Positions 1-7,548 of a DNA stretch of 27,566 nt are shown here, one piece after another (within the stretch, counting starts at the first letter, position 1; each line of letters begins with the position of its first letter). The stretch is taken from assembly GCA_035542815.1 (NCBI GenBank), contig DATKKS010000102.1, positions 1 to 27,566 of the forward strand, written 5' to 3'. Source of the DNA: JACRLI01 sp035542815. GTDB lineage: Bacteria; Eisenbacteria; RBG-16-71-46; JACRLI01. A program made the position numbers and the translations under genes. A model generated the notes under the pieces. The model did no database searches, was not told the origin of the DNA, and saw only the letters and a program-made list of their open reading frames with translations.

Positions 1-2
1 CC

Positions 3-329
3 GAGGCGCCGCCCGCCGGGGCCGCCCCGGGCGCGGGCGTGGAGGCCCGGCTGGCCCAGCTCCAGCGGGGGGTGGCGGAGCACCTGGCGGAGGTCCTGGG
101 GCTGCCGCCGGGCTTCACCCGCGACGAGCTGGTGGCCGCCCTGGGGCGGCGCGAGGCCACCGCGGAAGAGCAGGCGGCGGTGCTGGCGGAGCTGGACCGG
201 CAGGATCGCGCGCGGTTCGCGCCGGGCTCGCTCGGCCCGGAGGAGCGGGCGGCGCTGGCCGCCGGCGCGGAGCAGCTGCTGGGGCTCCTGCGACAGCTCC
301 GTCGGCGCGGCTGGGGGAGGCGGAAATGA
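3..329 (+). CDS. C-terminal end of BatD-like protein (partial, 5' end outside window)
   Basis: The reading frame is open from the left edge to the TGA at 327-329, so this is probably the tail of a longer gene; the GTG at 39 need not be a start. The visible part is an Ala/Arg/Leu-rich, mostly helical segment. It contains an ARFAPGS-type stretch followed by a predicted helix of leucines, alanines and glutamates, which resembles the cytoplasmic C-terminal tail of BatD proteins (Bacteroides aerotolerance family). The stop overlaps the ATG of the next gene by 4 bases (ATGA), and that gene has the BatE layout. BatD followed by BatE is the usual order in Bat operons. The family is thought to act at the inner membrane/periplasm with the MoxR ATPase and VWA proteins BatA/BatB; its molecular role is unclear. 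The call rests on the tail and the neighbour only. Confidence 0.6.
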   Translation, partial: EAPPAGAAPGAGVEARLAQLQRGVAEHLAEVLGLPPGFTRDELVAALGRREATAEEQAAVLAELDRQDRARFAPGSLGPEERAALAAGAEQLLGLLRQLRRRGWGRRK

Positions 330-1117
330 ACCGCGCGCGCCGGATTTGGCGCGCTTGGGCGGCGCTGCTCCTCGCGGCCCTGGCGGTCGGGCCGGGCGCC
401 CTCCGCGCGGCGCCCGCCCCGGGCGCGGCGCTCCGCGCCGAGCAGGCCTACCAGGCGGGCAACCAGGCGTACCGCGCGGCGCGCTTCACCGACGCGGTGC
501 GGGAGTACGAGGCGGCGCGCGCCACCGGGCTGAGCGCCCCGCAGCTGGAGTACAACCGCGCCAACGCGCTCCTCAAGTCGGGCCAGCTCGGCCGGGCGAT
601 CGCCGGCTACGAGCGGGCCCGCCGCATGGGTCTGGACGACGCCGACCTGCAGGCCAGCCTGCGCTACGCGCGCACCCTCACCCGCGACCCGCGCCCGCCG
701 GACGACACCTCGCGCCTGGCCCGGGTGGCGGCGCGGGTGGTGGAGCGGGTGTCGCCCGAACTGATGTTCTGGATCGGCTGGGTGTGCCTGGCGCTGGCCG
801 CGGCGCTGGCGGCGCTGCGGCGGGCGGGCGCCCGCGGGCGCGCCCTTGGCTGGGCCGGGGTGCTGTTGGCGGTGGGGCTGCTGGTCCAGGCGGTCGCGGC
901 CGCCCGGCAGCTGCAGGCCCGCGCCGACCTCCGGGCGGTGATCGTGGGGGCCGAGGTTCCGGTGCGCAGCGGGCCGGGGGCGGACTTCCCGGCGCCCTTC
1001 ACGCTGCATGAGGGCACCGTGGTCCGGGTGGCGCGCACCGCCGGCCCGTGGCGCGAGATCGAACTCTCGTCCGACCTCGCCGGCTGGGTGCCGGCGGGCT
1101 CGCTCGAGGACATCTGA
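326..1117 (+). CDS. BatE-like TPR/SH3 membrane protein
   Basis: 263 aa. Residues 1-30 form a signal peptide or N-terminal anchor (twin Arg, Leu/Ala core). Residues about 40-115 hold two TPR-like repeats, with A-Y-Q-A-G-N-Q-A-Y-R and Y-N-R-A-N-A-L signatures. Two hydrophobic segments lie at about 146-164 and 173-192. Residues 204-263 form a bacterial SH3 domain with the typical VRSGPG turn and a closing GWV element. This order (TPR, two membrane helices, SH3) is that of BatE proteins of aerotolerance operons, so it probably scaffolds a Bat complex in the envelope. The ATG at 326 overlaps the upstream stop by 4 bases, implying translational coupling. The next gene starts 12 bases after its stop, so co-transcription with the M1 peptidase gene is likely. 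Confidence 0.8.
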   Translation: MNRARRIWRAWAALLLAALAVGPGALRAAPAPGAALRAEQAYQAGNQAYRAARFTDAVREYEAARATGLSAPQLEYNRANALLKSGQLGRAIAGYERARRMGLDDADLQASLRYARTLTRDPRPPDDTSRLARVAARVVERVSPELMFWIGWVCLALAAALAALRRAGARGRALGWAGVLLAVGLLVQAVAAARQLQARADLRAVIVGAEVPVRSGPGADFPAPFTLHEGTVVRVARTAGPWREIELSSDLAGWVPAGSLEDI

Positions 1118-1128
1118 CCGGGCCGGCC

Positions 1129-4047
1129 GTGCGCCGATTCCTCCCCCGGATCGCGGCGCTGACCTGGGCCGCCCGCGTCCTCTTTCTGGCGCCGGTCACG
1201 GCGGCGCCCGCCTCGCCCGCCGCGAGTTCGGCCGCCCCGCCGTGGCAGCAGTCCGCCAGCTACCGGCTGGCCGTGACGCTCGACCCGCTGACCCGCACCA
1301 TCTCCGGCAGCGAGACCCTCACCTACGTCAACCGCTCGCCGGCGGAGCTGCGCGAGCTGCGCTTCCACCTCTACCACGCCGCGGTCCGGCCGGGCAGCGC
1401 CCTGGACCGCGCCCGCCGCAAGGCGGGCCGGTGGGACGTGGCGGAGTTGCCGGCGGCGCGTTGGGGCGAGTGTGCGGTGGAGTCCGCCTGGGTGGGCGGC
1501 GTGCGGTGCGACCCGGCCGCCGGCGCGGGGGACGCCGGCGCGCCCGCCGGCCAGCCCGAGCCCTCGCTCGCCCGGATCGGCCTGCCGCGTCCGCTCCCGC
1601 CGGGGGACTCCGTGGACGTGGCGCTCCGCTTCCACGACCGCTTCCCGGGGGTCCCCGGGCACGACGGCTGCGGCCGGACCGAGTTCTTCGCCGGGGAGTG
1701 GTTTCCCAAGGTCTGCGTGTACGACGGCTGTCCGCTGCACCCCGAAGACGGCTGGCACTCGGCGGCCTACACCGGCCGCGGCGAGTTCTACTCCGACTTC
1801 GGGACCTACGACGTGGCGCTGACGCTGCCGGCCAGCTATCTGGTCGCCGGCACCGGCCGCCTGCTGAACCCCGAGGACGTCCTGCCGGAGGACGTCCGGC
1901 TGCGCCTGCGCGGGCTGGGCGAGCGCCCGGTGCGGGTGTGGCAGCGCGAGGCGGCCCCCGAGTCGCTGCGCCGGACGGCTCACACCTGGCGCTTCCGCGC
2001 CGAGCGGGTGCACGACTTCGCCTTCGCCGCGGTCGAGACGTGGACCTGGGACGCGTCGCGCCGGGGCGGGGTGACGGTCTCGTGCGTGTACCCGCCGGCG
2101 GACGCGGGGGCGTGGAGCGGCGCAATCTCCGAGGCCGCCGACCTGCTGGCCGACTTCTCCGCGCGCCTGGGCGCCTACCCCTACGACCACCTGGACATCG
2201 TGGGCACCCGCGCGCTGGGCGCGAGCATCGAGAAGCCCCAGACCGTGTGGATCGCCTCCGCCCACTACCGCGACCGCCGCTCCCGCCGCTTCGACGAGGT
2301 GCTGGCGCACGAGCTGGCCCACCAGTGGTTCTACGGCATGGTGGCCAACGACGAGGCCGGCGAGGCGTTCCTGGACGAGGGCTTCGCCACCTGGCTGGCG
2401 CTGCGCGCGGTGGAGCGCCGATTCGGGCCGCGCGACAACTTGTATCCGCCGCACGGGGCGCTGGAGCGGCTGCTCACCACCCCCGACGACCTGCGGAGCG
2501 AGCTGTGGCGCTCCACGGTGGACTGGGAGAACCGGCGGCGCGGCGAGCCGGCGGCGCGCGCCGCGGACTCGTTCGCCACCCAGGAGGCGTACGTCCGCGC
2601 CGACTATGACCGCGCGGCGCTGATGCTGGACGCGCTCGAGCAGCGCCTGGGCCCGGAGCGCCTCCAGGCCGCGCTGCGCGACTACGCCGCCGGCTGGAGC
2701 TTCCAGCACCCGCACGCGGCCGACTTCCAGGCGGCCATGGAGCGGGCGGCCGGGGCGCCCCTGGACAGCTTCTTCGGCTTCTGGCTGCACGGCACCCAGC
2801 CGGCCGAGGTGCCGCCCGAAGGCCTGGGCCCGGCGGAGGGGGATTCGGCCGCCGGGCCGGCGGGCCGCCCGGGCGGGCTGGCCCTCCAGTTCGCCAACGG
2901 GGTGCCGCGCCTGGAGGCCCGCCGCATGGACCGGCCCACGCTGTGGTGGCGCCCCGCGCTGGCGTTCAACGACGTGGATGGGCCGGGAGCCGGCGCGCGG
3001 CTGCGCCTGGAACCGCCGCGGGCCGGGTGGACCGCCAGCGCCGCGCTGATCGTCCCGACGCGGACGCCTGGGGGGTCGGTGCGCCCGTGGGGGGACGCGG
3101 CGCTGGCGGGCCGGTGGTGGGGAGGTGCGGCCTGGGGCCAGGGGTCGCTCGGCTACACGCGAGGCGAAGGGCGCGAGCGGGGGCGGGCCGCGCTGGATGC
3201 CTGGCTCCAGCCGGATCCCGCGGGCCCGCCGCGCGGCCACTTGCGCGCCGCCCTCGAGCGCTGGTCCCTGTTCCAACCGGAGTACCTGCGCGAGCCCGGA
3301 GGGTGGCAGCCGGGGACGCAGTGGGTGGCGGCAACCTCGCTCGCGGCGGAGCTGGCCGGCCCGGGGACGAGCTGGCGCCCGGAGCTGGAGCTGCGCAAGA
3401 GCCTGGCCGGCGGGCCGGCCGACTTCCTGCGCCTGGCGGGCCAGCTCCGGGTGGTGTGGCGGGGCCCGGGCGGCGATCGGCTGCGGCTGCGCGCCGCTGC
3501 GGGCACCTTCACGCAGCGGACGGGAGCCGGCGCGGACCTGCCGGGCGCGGCGGCCCAGGAGCTGTTTCGGCTGGCCGGCGCCGGGCCGCTGGCGGAGTTC
3601 GACGACCCGCTGCTGCGCTCGCGGGGCTTCTTCCACGCGGGCGACCACGTGGAGCTGGCCGGCGGGGGGGGTGCCCGCGGCTACTTCGACCGTGGGATCG
3701 TCGGCGACCGCCTCTCGGCGGTGAACATCGAAGTACCCGTGGCAGTGCTGTGGCCGGGGCCCGAGCCGGCCGAGCCCGGCGGACTGGAGGAGGTCCGGCT
3801 GCCGGCGTTGCAGGCGCTGGCGTTCTACGATGTCGCCGGCGTCTGGATCCGGAAGACGGAGGGCCTCAGCGACATCACGCTTGGCGTTCCACTCGGGTAC
3901 GCTGACGCCGGCGTGGGCCTCGCGGCCCGGGGGCTGCCCTGGGACCTGCGCCTGCGCCTGGACTTCCCGCTGTGGCTCAGCCGCCCCGCCGCGGGCGAGC
4001 ACCCGCTGCGGCTGCGCTGGCTGCTCAGCATGGGCAGCCTCTTCTGA
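1129..4047 (+). CDS. M1-family metallopeptidase fused to an Omp85-like outer-membrane barrel
   Basis: 972 aa from the GTG at 1129. That start gives a clean signal peptide (RRFLPRIAAL...ending near APVTAAPA); an ATG at 1048 would lie inside batE. Residues about 40-560 are an M1 gluzincin aminopeptidase-like module. It has a GASIE substrate motif (364-368, in place of GAMEN), the zinc site HELAH at 394-398 with third ligand E417 (HExxH-x18-E), and the likely catalytic Tyr 493 in a YDRAA context. After a Pro/Gly linker the last 370-380 residues change character. A PALAFNDVDG-type opening is followed by alternating strands, an ARGY motif with Arg at 850 like the conserved RG(F/Y) of loop 6 in Omp85 proteins, then NIEVPV, and a last strand ending in Phe. 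This predicts a surface-anchored or self-translocated peptidase. No POTRA domain is visible. The M1 call is firm; the barrel call is by motif and layout. Confidence 0.85.
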   Translation: MRRFLPRIAALTWAARVLFLAPVTAAPASPAASSAAPPWQQSASYRLAVTLDPLTRTISGSETLTYVNRSPAELRELRFHLYHAAVRPGSALDRARRKAGRWDVAELPAARWGECAVESAWVGGVRCDPAAGAGDAGAPAGQPEPSLARIGLPRPLPPGDSVDVALRFHDRFPGVPGHDGCGRTEFFAGEWFPKVCVYDGCPLHPEDGWHSAAYTGRGEFYSDFGTYDVALTLPASYLVAGTGRLLNPEDVLPEDVRLRLRGLGERPVRVWQREAAPESLRRTAHTWRFRAERVHDFAFAAVETWTWDASRRGGVTVSCVYPPADAGAWSGAISEAADLLADFSARLGAYPYDHLDIVGTRALGASIEKPQTVWIASAHYRDRRSRRFDEVLAHELAHQWFYGMVANDEAGEAFLDEGFATWLALRAVERRFGPRDNLYPPHGALERLLTTPDDLRSELWRSTVDWENRRRGEPAARAADSFATQEAYVRADYDRAALMLDALEQRLGPERLQAALRDYAAGWSFQHPHAADFQAAMERAAGAPLDSFFGFWLHGTQPAEVPPEGLGPAEGDSAAGPAGRPGGLALQFANGVPRLEARRMDRPTLWWRPALAFNDVDGPGAGARLRLEPPRAGWTASAALIVPTRTPGGSVRPWGDAALAGRWWGGAAWGQGSLGYTRGEGRERGRAALDAWLQPDPAGPPRGHLRAALERWSLFQPEYLREPGGWQPGTQWVAATSLAAELAGPGTSWRPELELRKSLAGGPADFLRLAGQLRVVWRGPGGDRLRLRAAAGTFTQRTGAGADLPGAAAQELFRLAGAGPLAEFDDPLLRSRGFFHAGDHVELAGGGGARGYFDRGIVGDRLSAVNIEVPVAVLWPGPEPAEPGGLEEVRLPALQALAFYDVAGVWIRKTEGLSDITLGVPLGYADAGVGLAARGLPWDLRLRLDFPLWLSRPAAGEHPLRLRWLLSMGSLF

Positions 4048-4067
4048 GGCCGGAGGCGGCGGTGGCG

Positions 4068-4496
4068 ATGGAACCGGCGGCCGATCCCCGGGCGGTGGCG
4101 CGCGGCGAGCTGGCCCGGCTGCGCGGCGAGCTGGCGGCCGGCGAGGCGCACGCGGCCGCGGGCCGCTTCGGCCTCGCGGCCCGAGCCGGCTACGACGCCA
4201 TCGAGGCGGCGGGCAAGGCGGCGCTGCGCTCGGGGGGGGTGGAGCCGCCCCGCTGGGTGGACGTGGGCCCGCAGCTGGACGAGCACCGCGCGCGCTTCGC
4301 GGAGCGCCTGGGCGGGCGCCTGGACGCGCTGATCCACTGCCTCCGCGTGGCGTGGGAGGAGCGCGAGGCGGGCTTCGAGTGCGGCGTGGGGCGGGCCCGC
4401 GCCGAGCAGTTGTACGACGACTTCGACGCCCGGTGCGCGCTGGACACCGCTGCGCGGGTGCTGGGCATGGTGGAGGAGCTGGTGGATGCGCGCTGA
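4068..4496 (+). CDS. HEPN-like small helical protein
   Basis: About 142 aa from the ATG at 4068. A GGAGG at 4052-4056 lies upstream, and the in-frame GTG at 4062 is an alternative start. The protein is all-helical and Ala/Arg/Glu-rich. A G-R-F-x-L-A-A-R-A-G-Y-D-A-I-E-A-A-G-K-A-A-L helix and a C-terminal Y-D-D-F-x-A-R...A-A-R-V-L-G-M-V-E helix resemble HEPN-domain proteins, which often pair with minimal nucleotidyltransferases. I see no R-x4-6-H RNase motif, so a catalytic toxin role is not supported. It lies 20 bases after the M1 gene and overlaps the start of the PAP2 gene by 11 bases if that gene begins at 4486. Its function is unknown and the family call is tentative. Confidence 0.55.
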   Translation: MEPAADPRAVARGELARLRGELAAGEAHAAAGRFGLAARAGYDAIEAAGKAALRSGGVEPPRWVDVGPQLDEHRARFAERLGGRLDALIHCLRVAWEEREAGFECGVGRARAEQLYDDFDARCALDTAARVLGMVEELVDAR

Positions 4497-5181
4497 GCCG
4501 CGGGCCCTGGCGGCGCCGGGCGCCGCCGGGCCTGCCCTGGAGACCGGGCGCCCGGCCGCGGTGCAGAGCAACGTGGACACCGGTCGCCCCGCCTGGGTCC
4601 GCCTCGCGGCCCGGCGCTGGCGCCCGGCCGCGGCTCTGGCGCTTCTGGCGGCGGTCTGCGTGGCGCCCGCGGCGCGCGCCGAGAACAGCTTCGACCGCGA
4701 GGGGCTGAAGTTCTTCCACCAGACGCTCTACAACCCCACGGTGCACGATTTCATGTCGGCCTACACCGAGGCCGGCAACGGCGCGGTGCTGCTGGCGGGG
4801 TGCGGGGCGCTGGCGCTGCTGGGCCACGACAGCCTGGCGACCACCGGCAAGGTCGCTGCCGCGGCCACCTTGGGCGCGGGGGCGCTGGCGGTGGGGATCA
4901 AGCTGCTGGTGGACCGCCCGCGGCCCGACGGGCCGAACACGCGGTGGGAGTCGTCCTTCCCCTCGGGCCACGCCACCTGCAGCTTCGCGGTGGCCACGGT
5001 GGTGGCCCGGCGCCATCCCCGGGCGGCGCCGTGGGCCTACGCGGCGGCCACGCTGGTGGGGATCTCGCGGCTGTACCTGGGGCGGCACTGGCCCACCGAC
5101 GTGCTGGCCGGCGCGGCCCTGGGCTACGCCTCGGGCCGGCTGGCGGTGTGGGAGGCGGAGCGGCAGTGGCCGGGGCGCTGA
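4486..5181 (+). CDS. PAP2-family phosphatase (acid phosphatase / lipid phosphatase type)
   Basis: 231 aa if it starts at the ATG at 4486. GTG codons at 4561 and 4573 would put a signal-peptide-like segment (ending near ARAENSF) closer to the N-terminus and are credible alternatives. All three PAP2 signature blocks are present: K-x6-R-P at 139-147, PSGH at 159-162, and S-R-x5-H-x3-D with S194, R195, H201 and D205. H162 and H201 are the expected catalytic histidines. Hydrophobic helices surround the motifs, so it is probably an inner-membrane or periplasm-facing enzyme that removes phosphate from a lipid (phosphatidate, undecaprenyl pyrophosphate) or a soluble ester; the substrate cannot be told. 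A palindrome (5183-5194) follows its stop. Confidence 0.88.
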   Translation: MRAEPRALAAPGAAGPALETGRPAAVQSNVDTGRPAWVRLAARRWRPAAALALLAAVCVAPAARAENSFDREGLKFFHQTLYNPTVHDFMSAYTEAGNGAVLLAGCGALALLGHDSLATTGKVAAAATLGAGALAVGIKLLVDRPRPDGPNTRWESSFPSGHATCSFAVATVVARRHPRAAPWAYAAATLVGISRLYLGRHWPTDVLAGAALGYASGRLAVWEAERQWPGR

Positions 5182-5208
5182 TGCGCGGCCGCGCGCACCC
5201 CGGCGCGG

Positions 5209-5237
5209 TTGTCCGCTTCCGGGCCCTGGCCTATACT
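5209..5237 (+). promoter_or_regulatory. Sigma70-type promoter for the 5289 gene
   Basis: TTGTCC (5209-5214), a 17-base spacer, then TATACT (5232-5237) stand out in a very GC-rich background. Transcription would begin near 5244, about 45 bases before the ATG at 5289. This also argues against the in-frame ATG at 5181 as the start. Confidence 0.6.
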
Positions 5238-5288
5238 CCGGGCCGTGTTGACCCCGAATCCGTCCCGACCGCGTTCCGCGGGCGGAAG

Positions 5289-7520
5289 ATGAGCGCCGCC
5301 CGCGCCTCCGTCATCTCCCGAGACGTCCCGCCGCCCGGCAGCCCGCGCCCGCCGGCGAGGGTGGGGCGTCCGCCGGGACCGGCAGCCCTGCTGCTGCTGG
5401 CGGGGCTGGCGTGGGCTGCGAATGCCGGCGCGGCGGAGTACTACTCCCGGCCGCTCTACCACATCGGGCTCCCGGGGACCGCCTGGGTCAGCCAGGTGAC
5501 CGCCGCGGGCGGCCTCAACAACGGCTCGGCCGAGTTCAGCTACGCCACCGGCGTGGAGATGGCCCCGGTGGACAGCGTGGTCATCGCGCCCTCTCCGGAC
5601 GGCCGGCCGCTCCTGCACGGCACGCTGGAGCGCGACGGCTTCGGCTACGACTTCGAGTACTTCTCGGCCCCGCTGGTGCTGGGCCTGGCGCGCCCGCCGC
5701 AGGTGGACGTGGTGCAGGTCCGGATCAGCAACCGCCGGAGCCAGACCCGGGTGGCCCATTTCTGGGCCGGAGCCGCGCCCCCGGACGCGGACGGCGGCGC
5801 GTCCATGGTGGGCCAGCGCTTCTCCTACTCCTGGCACTACGAGTTCCGCGGCAACGTCATCACCCGCGAGTTCCGGGTGCTGGGCGCCTACCCCACGGGC
5901 TACAACGCACGCTACGCCTACGCCGGCCGGTCCTACACCGGCATGTTCCCCTCGGTCCCCCGGGAGACCCAGCCCCAGGACCCCAAGATGCTGGCTCGCT
6001 ACGAGCTGCCGCTGGCGCCGGGCGGGGACACCACGCTCACCTTCTACTATCCGGCGGAGCCCGGGCCGGACTCCTACGCCGCGCTGCTCAACTCGCTGCG
6101 CGCCGACACGCTCCGGGCGCGCTTCGACGCGCTGTGGGATGCGCGCCTGGCCGGCCTCCCGGCGCTGCAGCTGGGCGAGCCGCGGCTGACCCAGTTCGTG
6201 CGCGGCAACCTGGTGCTGGGCCTGCTGCAGGTGTCCGAGGCCGGCGGCCGGTGGATCTTCTACGCCAACAAGAACGCCCGCCCCGAGGCCGAGCCGCTGG
6301 ACATGGCCCGGGTGCTGCGGCTGTGGCACCGGCTGGGCCTGGAGGGCTGGGTGCGCGGGGTGCTCGCGGGGCTGCGCTCGATCCCGCGCGAGGGCGGCGT
6401 GATGCTCTCGCCCCGCGACGGGCGCGCCGCCACCGCCGCCTGGCTGGGCTTGGAGTCCGAGCTGGCCCTGAGCCCGCCGGGCCCGCCCGGCGGGAATGGG
6501 GCGCCCGGTCCGGGCGGCTCCGCGGACGCCGCGGCGCCGTGGCCGGAGCTGGCGGGCGGCGCCGACAGCCTGGCGCAGTGGCTCTCGCCCGCCGCGCCCG
6601 CGCAGCCCACGCTGCTGGAAGCGTCGGTGGGGAGCTGGGCGCTGGCCCGCTACGCGGCCCTGCGAAGCGGCCGCCCGGACGGGGCGGCGCGCCAGCAGCA
6701 GGCGTCGCAGGCGCTCCAGTTCCTGGAAGAGAGGCTGAAGTCGCTCCCGGACACGGCGCTGCTCTCGCCGGACGCCCGCGCGCTCGGCTGGCTGGACCTG
6801 GCGGGTGCCCGGCCCGGGGCTCCCGCGCGGGTGCTGCAAGCAGGACCGCGGTGGAAGGACCGGGAGGGCCTGGTGTGCACCGGCGACTCGGCCTGGATTG
6901 GGCGCTCGATGGACCGGGTGGAGGCCCTCTCGGGCGGCGCCGAGGCCGGGGCCCGCGACCTGTTGGCCGTGGTGGCGCACTCCACAGTGCAGGGGGGCCT
7001 GCCGGCCACGCTCAACCTCGCCCGGCGCAGCTTCGACATGGAACTGCCGCCGGAGACGGTGGAGGGCGCGCGGGCGGCGCGGGACTTGCTGGACCGGGTG
7101 GCGTGCGACTCGGCCGGCGGCCTGTGGCTGGGGCGGGGACTCCCGGCCGCGGCGCCGGGAGCGTCGGTGGTGGTGGGGCCGCTGCTCATGCCGGTGGGTT
7201 CGGTGCGGGTGCGCGCCGCGTACGCGCCGCGGCGCGCGGCGTGGAGCTGGACCTGGCCCGCGGCCGGCGCTGCGGCCCAAGTGCGGGTGTATGGCCCGCC
7301 GGGGGCCCGGCTGGTCGCGGGCGGCGGCCGGATGGCGCCGGATTCCAGCTACACGGAGTTCCCCGCGGCGGCGGGGCACGGCGAGATCGCCTGGCGGCCC
7401 GGCGGGGGCAGCGAGACTCTGCCCGAGCTGTTGGACGAGCTGTCCGCAGCGCGGCCGGCGGCGCGCGCCCGGCCGGTGACGCCGCCCAAGCGGCCGGCGC
7501 GGCGCCCGGGCCGGCGCTAG
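5289..7520 (+). CDS. Large secreted protein of unknown function, possibly with an alpha/alpha-barrel glycosidase-like domain
   Basis: 743 aa. The ATG at 5289 follows a weak GCGGAAG ribosome site and a good promoter. An Arg/Pro-rich N-terminus leads into a signal peptide (LLLLAGLAWAANAGAA). Residues about 50-270 look beta-rich and have aromatic motifs (YYSRPLYHIGLPG, SYSWHYEFRG). The middle, about 290-600, is a series of helical hairpins with scattered Asp, Trp and Arg (RWIFYANKN, then DMARVLRLWHRLG), interrupted by a Gly/Pro-rich stretch. This recalls six-hairpin glycosidases, but I recognise no catalytic signature. The last about 100 residues are beta-rich and end in a basic tail rich in Pro, Arg and Lys. 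It is probably periplasmic or exported. It converges on the GT39-like gene. Real gene with high confidence, function unknown. Confidence 0.7.
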   Translation: MSAARASVISRDVPPPGSPRPPARVGRPPGPAALLLLAGLAWAANAGAAEYYSRPLYHIGLPGTAWVSQVTAAGGLNNGSAEFSYATGVEMAPVDSVVIAPSPDGRPLLHGTLERDGFGYDFEYFSAPLVLGLARPPQVDVVQVRISNRRSQTRVAHFWAGAAPPDADGGASMVGQRFSYSWHYEFRGNVITREFRVLGAYPTGYNARYAYAGRSYTGMFPSVPRETQPQDPKMLARYELPLAPGGDTTLTFYYPAEPGPDSYAALLNSLRADTLRARFDALWDARLAGLPALQLGEPRLTQFVRGNLVLGLLQVSEAGGRWIFYANKNARPEAEPLDMARVLRLWHRLGLEGWVRGVLAGLRSIPREGGVMLSPRDGRAATAAWLGLESELALSPPGPPGGNGAPGPGGSADAAAPWPELAGGADSLAQWLSPAAPAQPTLLEASVGSWALARYAALRSGRPDGAARQQQASQALQFLEERLKSLPDTALLSPDARALGWLDLAGARPGAPARVLQAGPRWKDREGLVCTGDSAWIGRSMDRVEALSGGAEAGARDLLAVVAHSTVQGGLPATLNLARRSFDMELPPETVEGARAARDLLDRVACDSAGGLWLGRGLPAAAPGASVVVGPLLMPVGSVRVRAAYAPRRAAWSWTWPAAGAAAQVRVYGPPGARLVAGGGRMAPDSSYTEFPAAAGHGEIAWRPGGGSETLPELLDELSAARPAARARPVTPPKRPARRPGRR

Positions 7521-7532
7521 CCGGGCGCCGGC
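7510..7532. terminator. Hairpin between convergent genes, possible bidirectional terminator
   Basis: GCCGGCGC (7510-7517) and GCGCCGGC (7525-7532) form an 8-bp perfect stem with a 7-base loop that includes the TAG stop of the upstream gene. There is no T-tract on either side, so its termination strength is uncertain. Confidence 0.4.
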
Positions 7533-7548
7533 TGCCCAGCCGCGGCGC

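Noticed and set aside
664..5088. A 1474-codon open frame on the minus strand
   Set aside because: It lies antisense to well-supported genes (BatE, M1-Omp85, HEPN-like, PAP2), has Arg/Pro/Gly-rich shadow composition and no family motifs. It is an artefact of high GC.
5181..5288. In-frame ATG at 5181 as the start of the 743-aa protein
   Set aside because: The TTGTCC-TATACT promoter lies downstream of it and the added residues do not look like part of a signal peptide.
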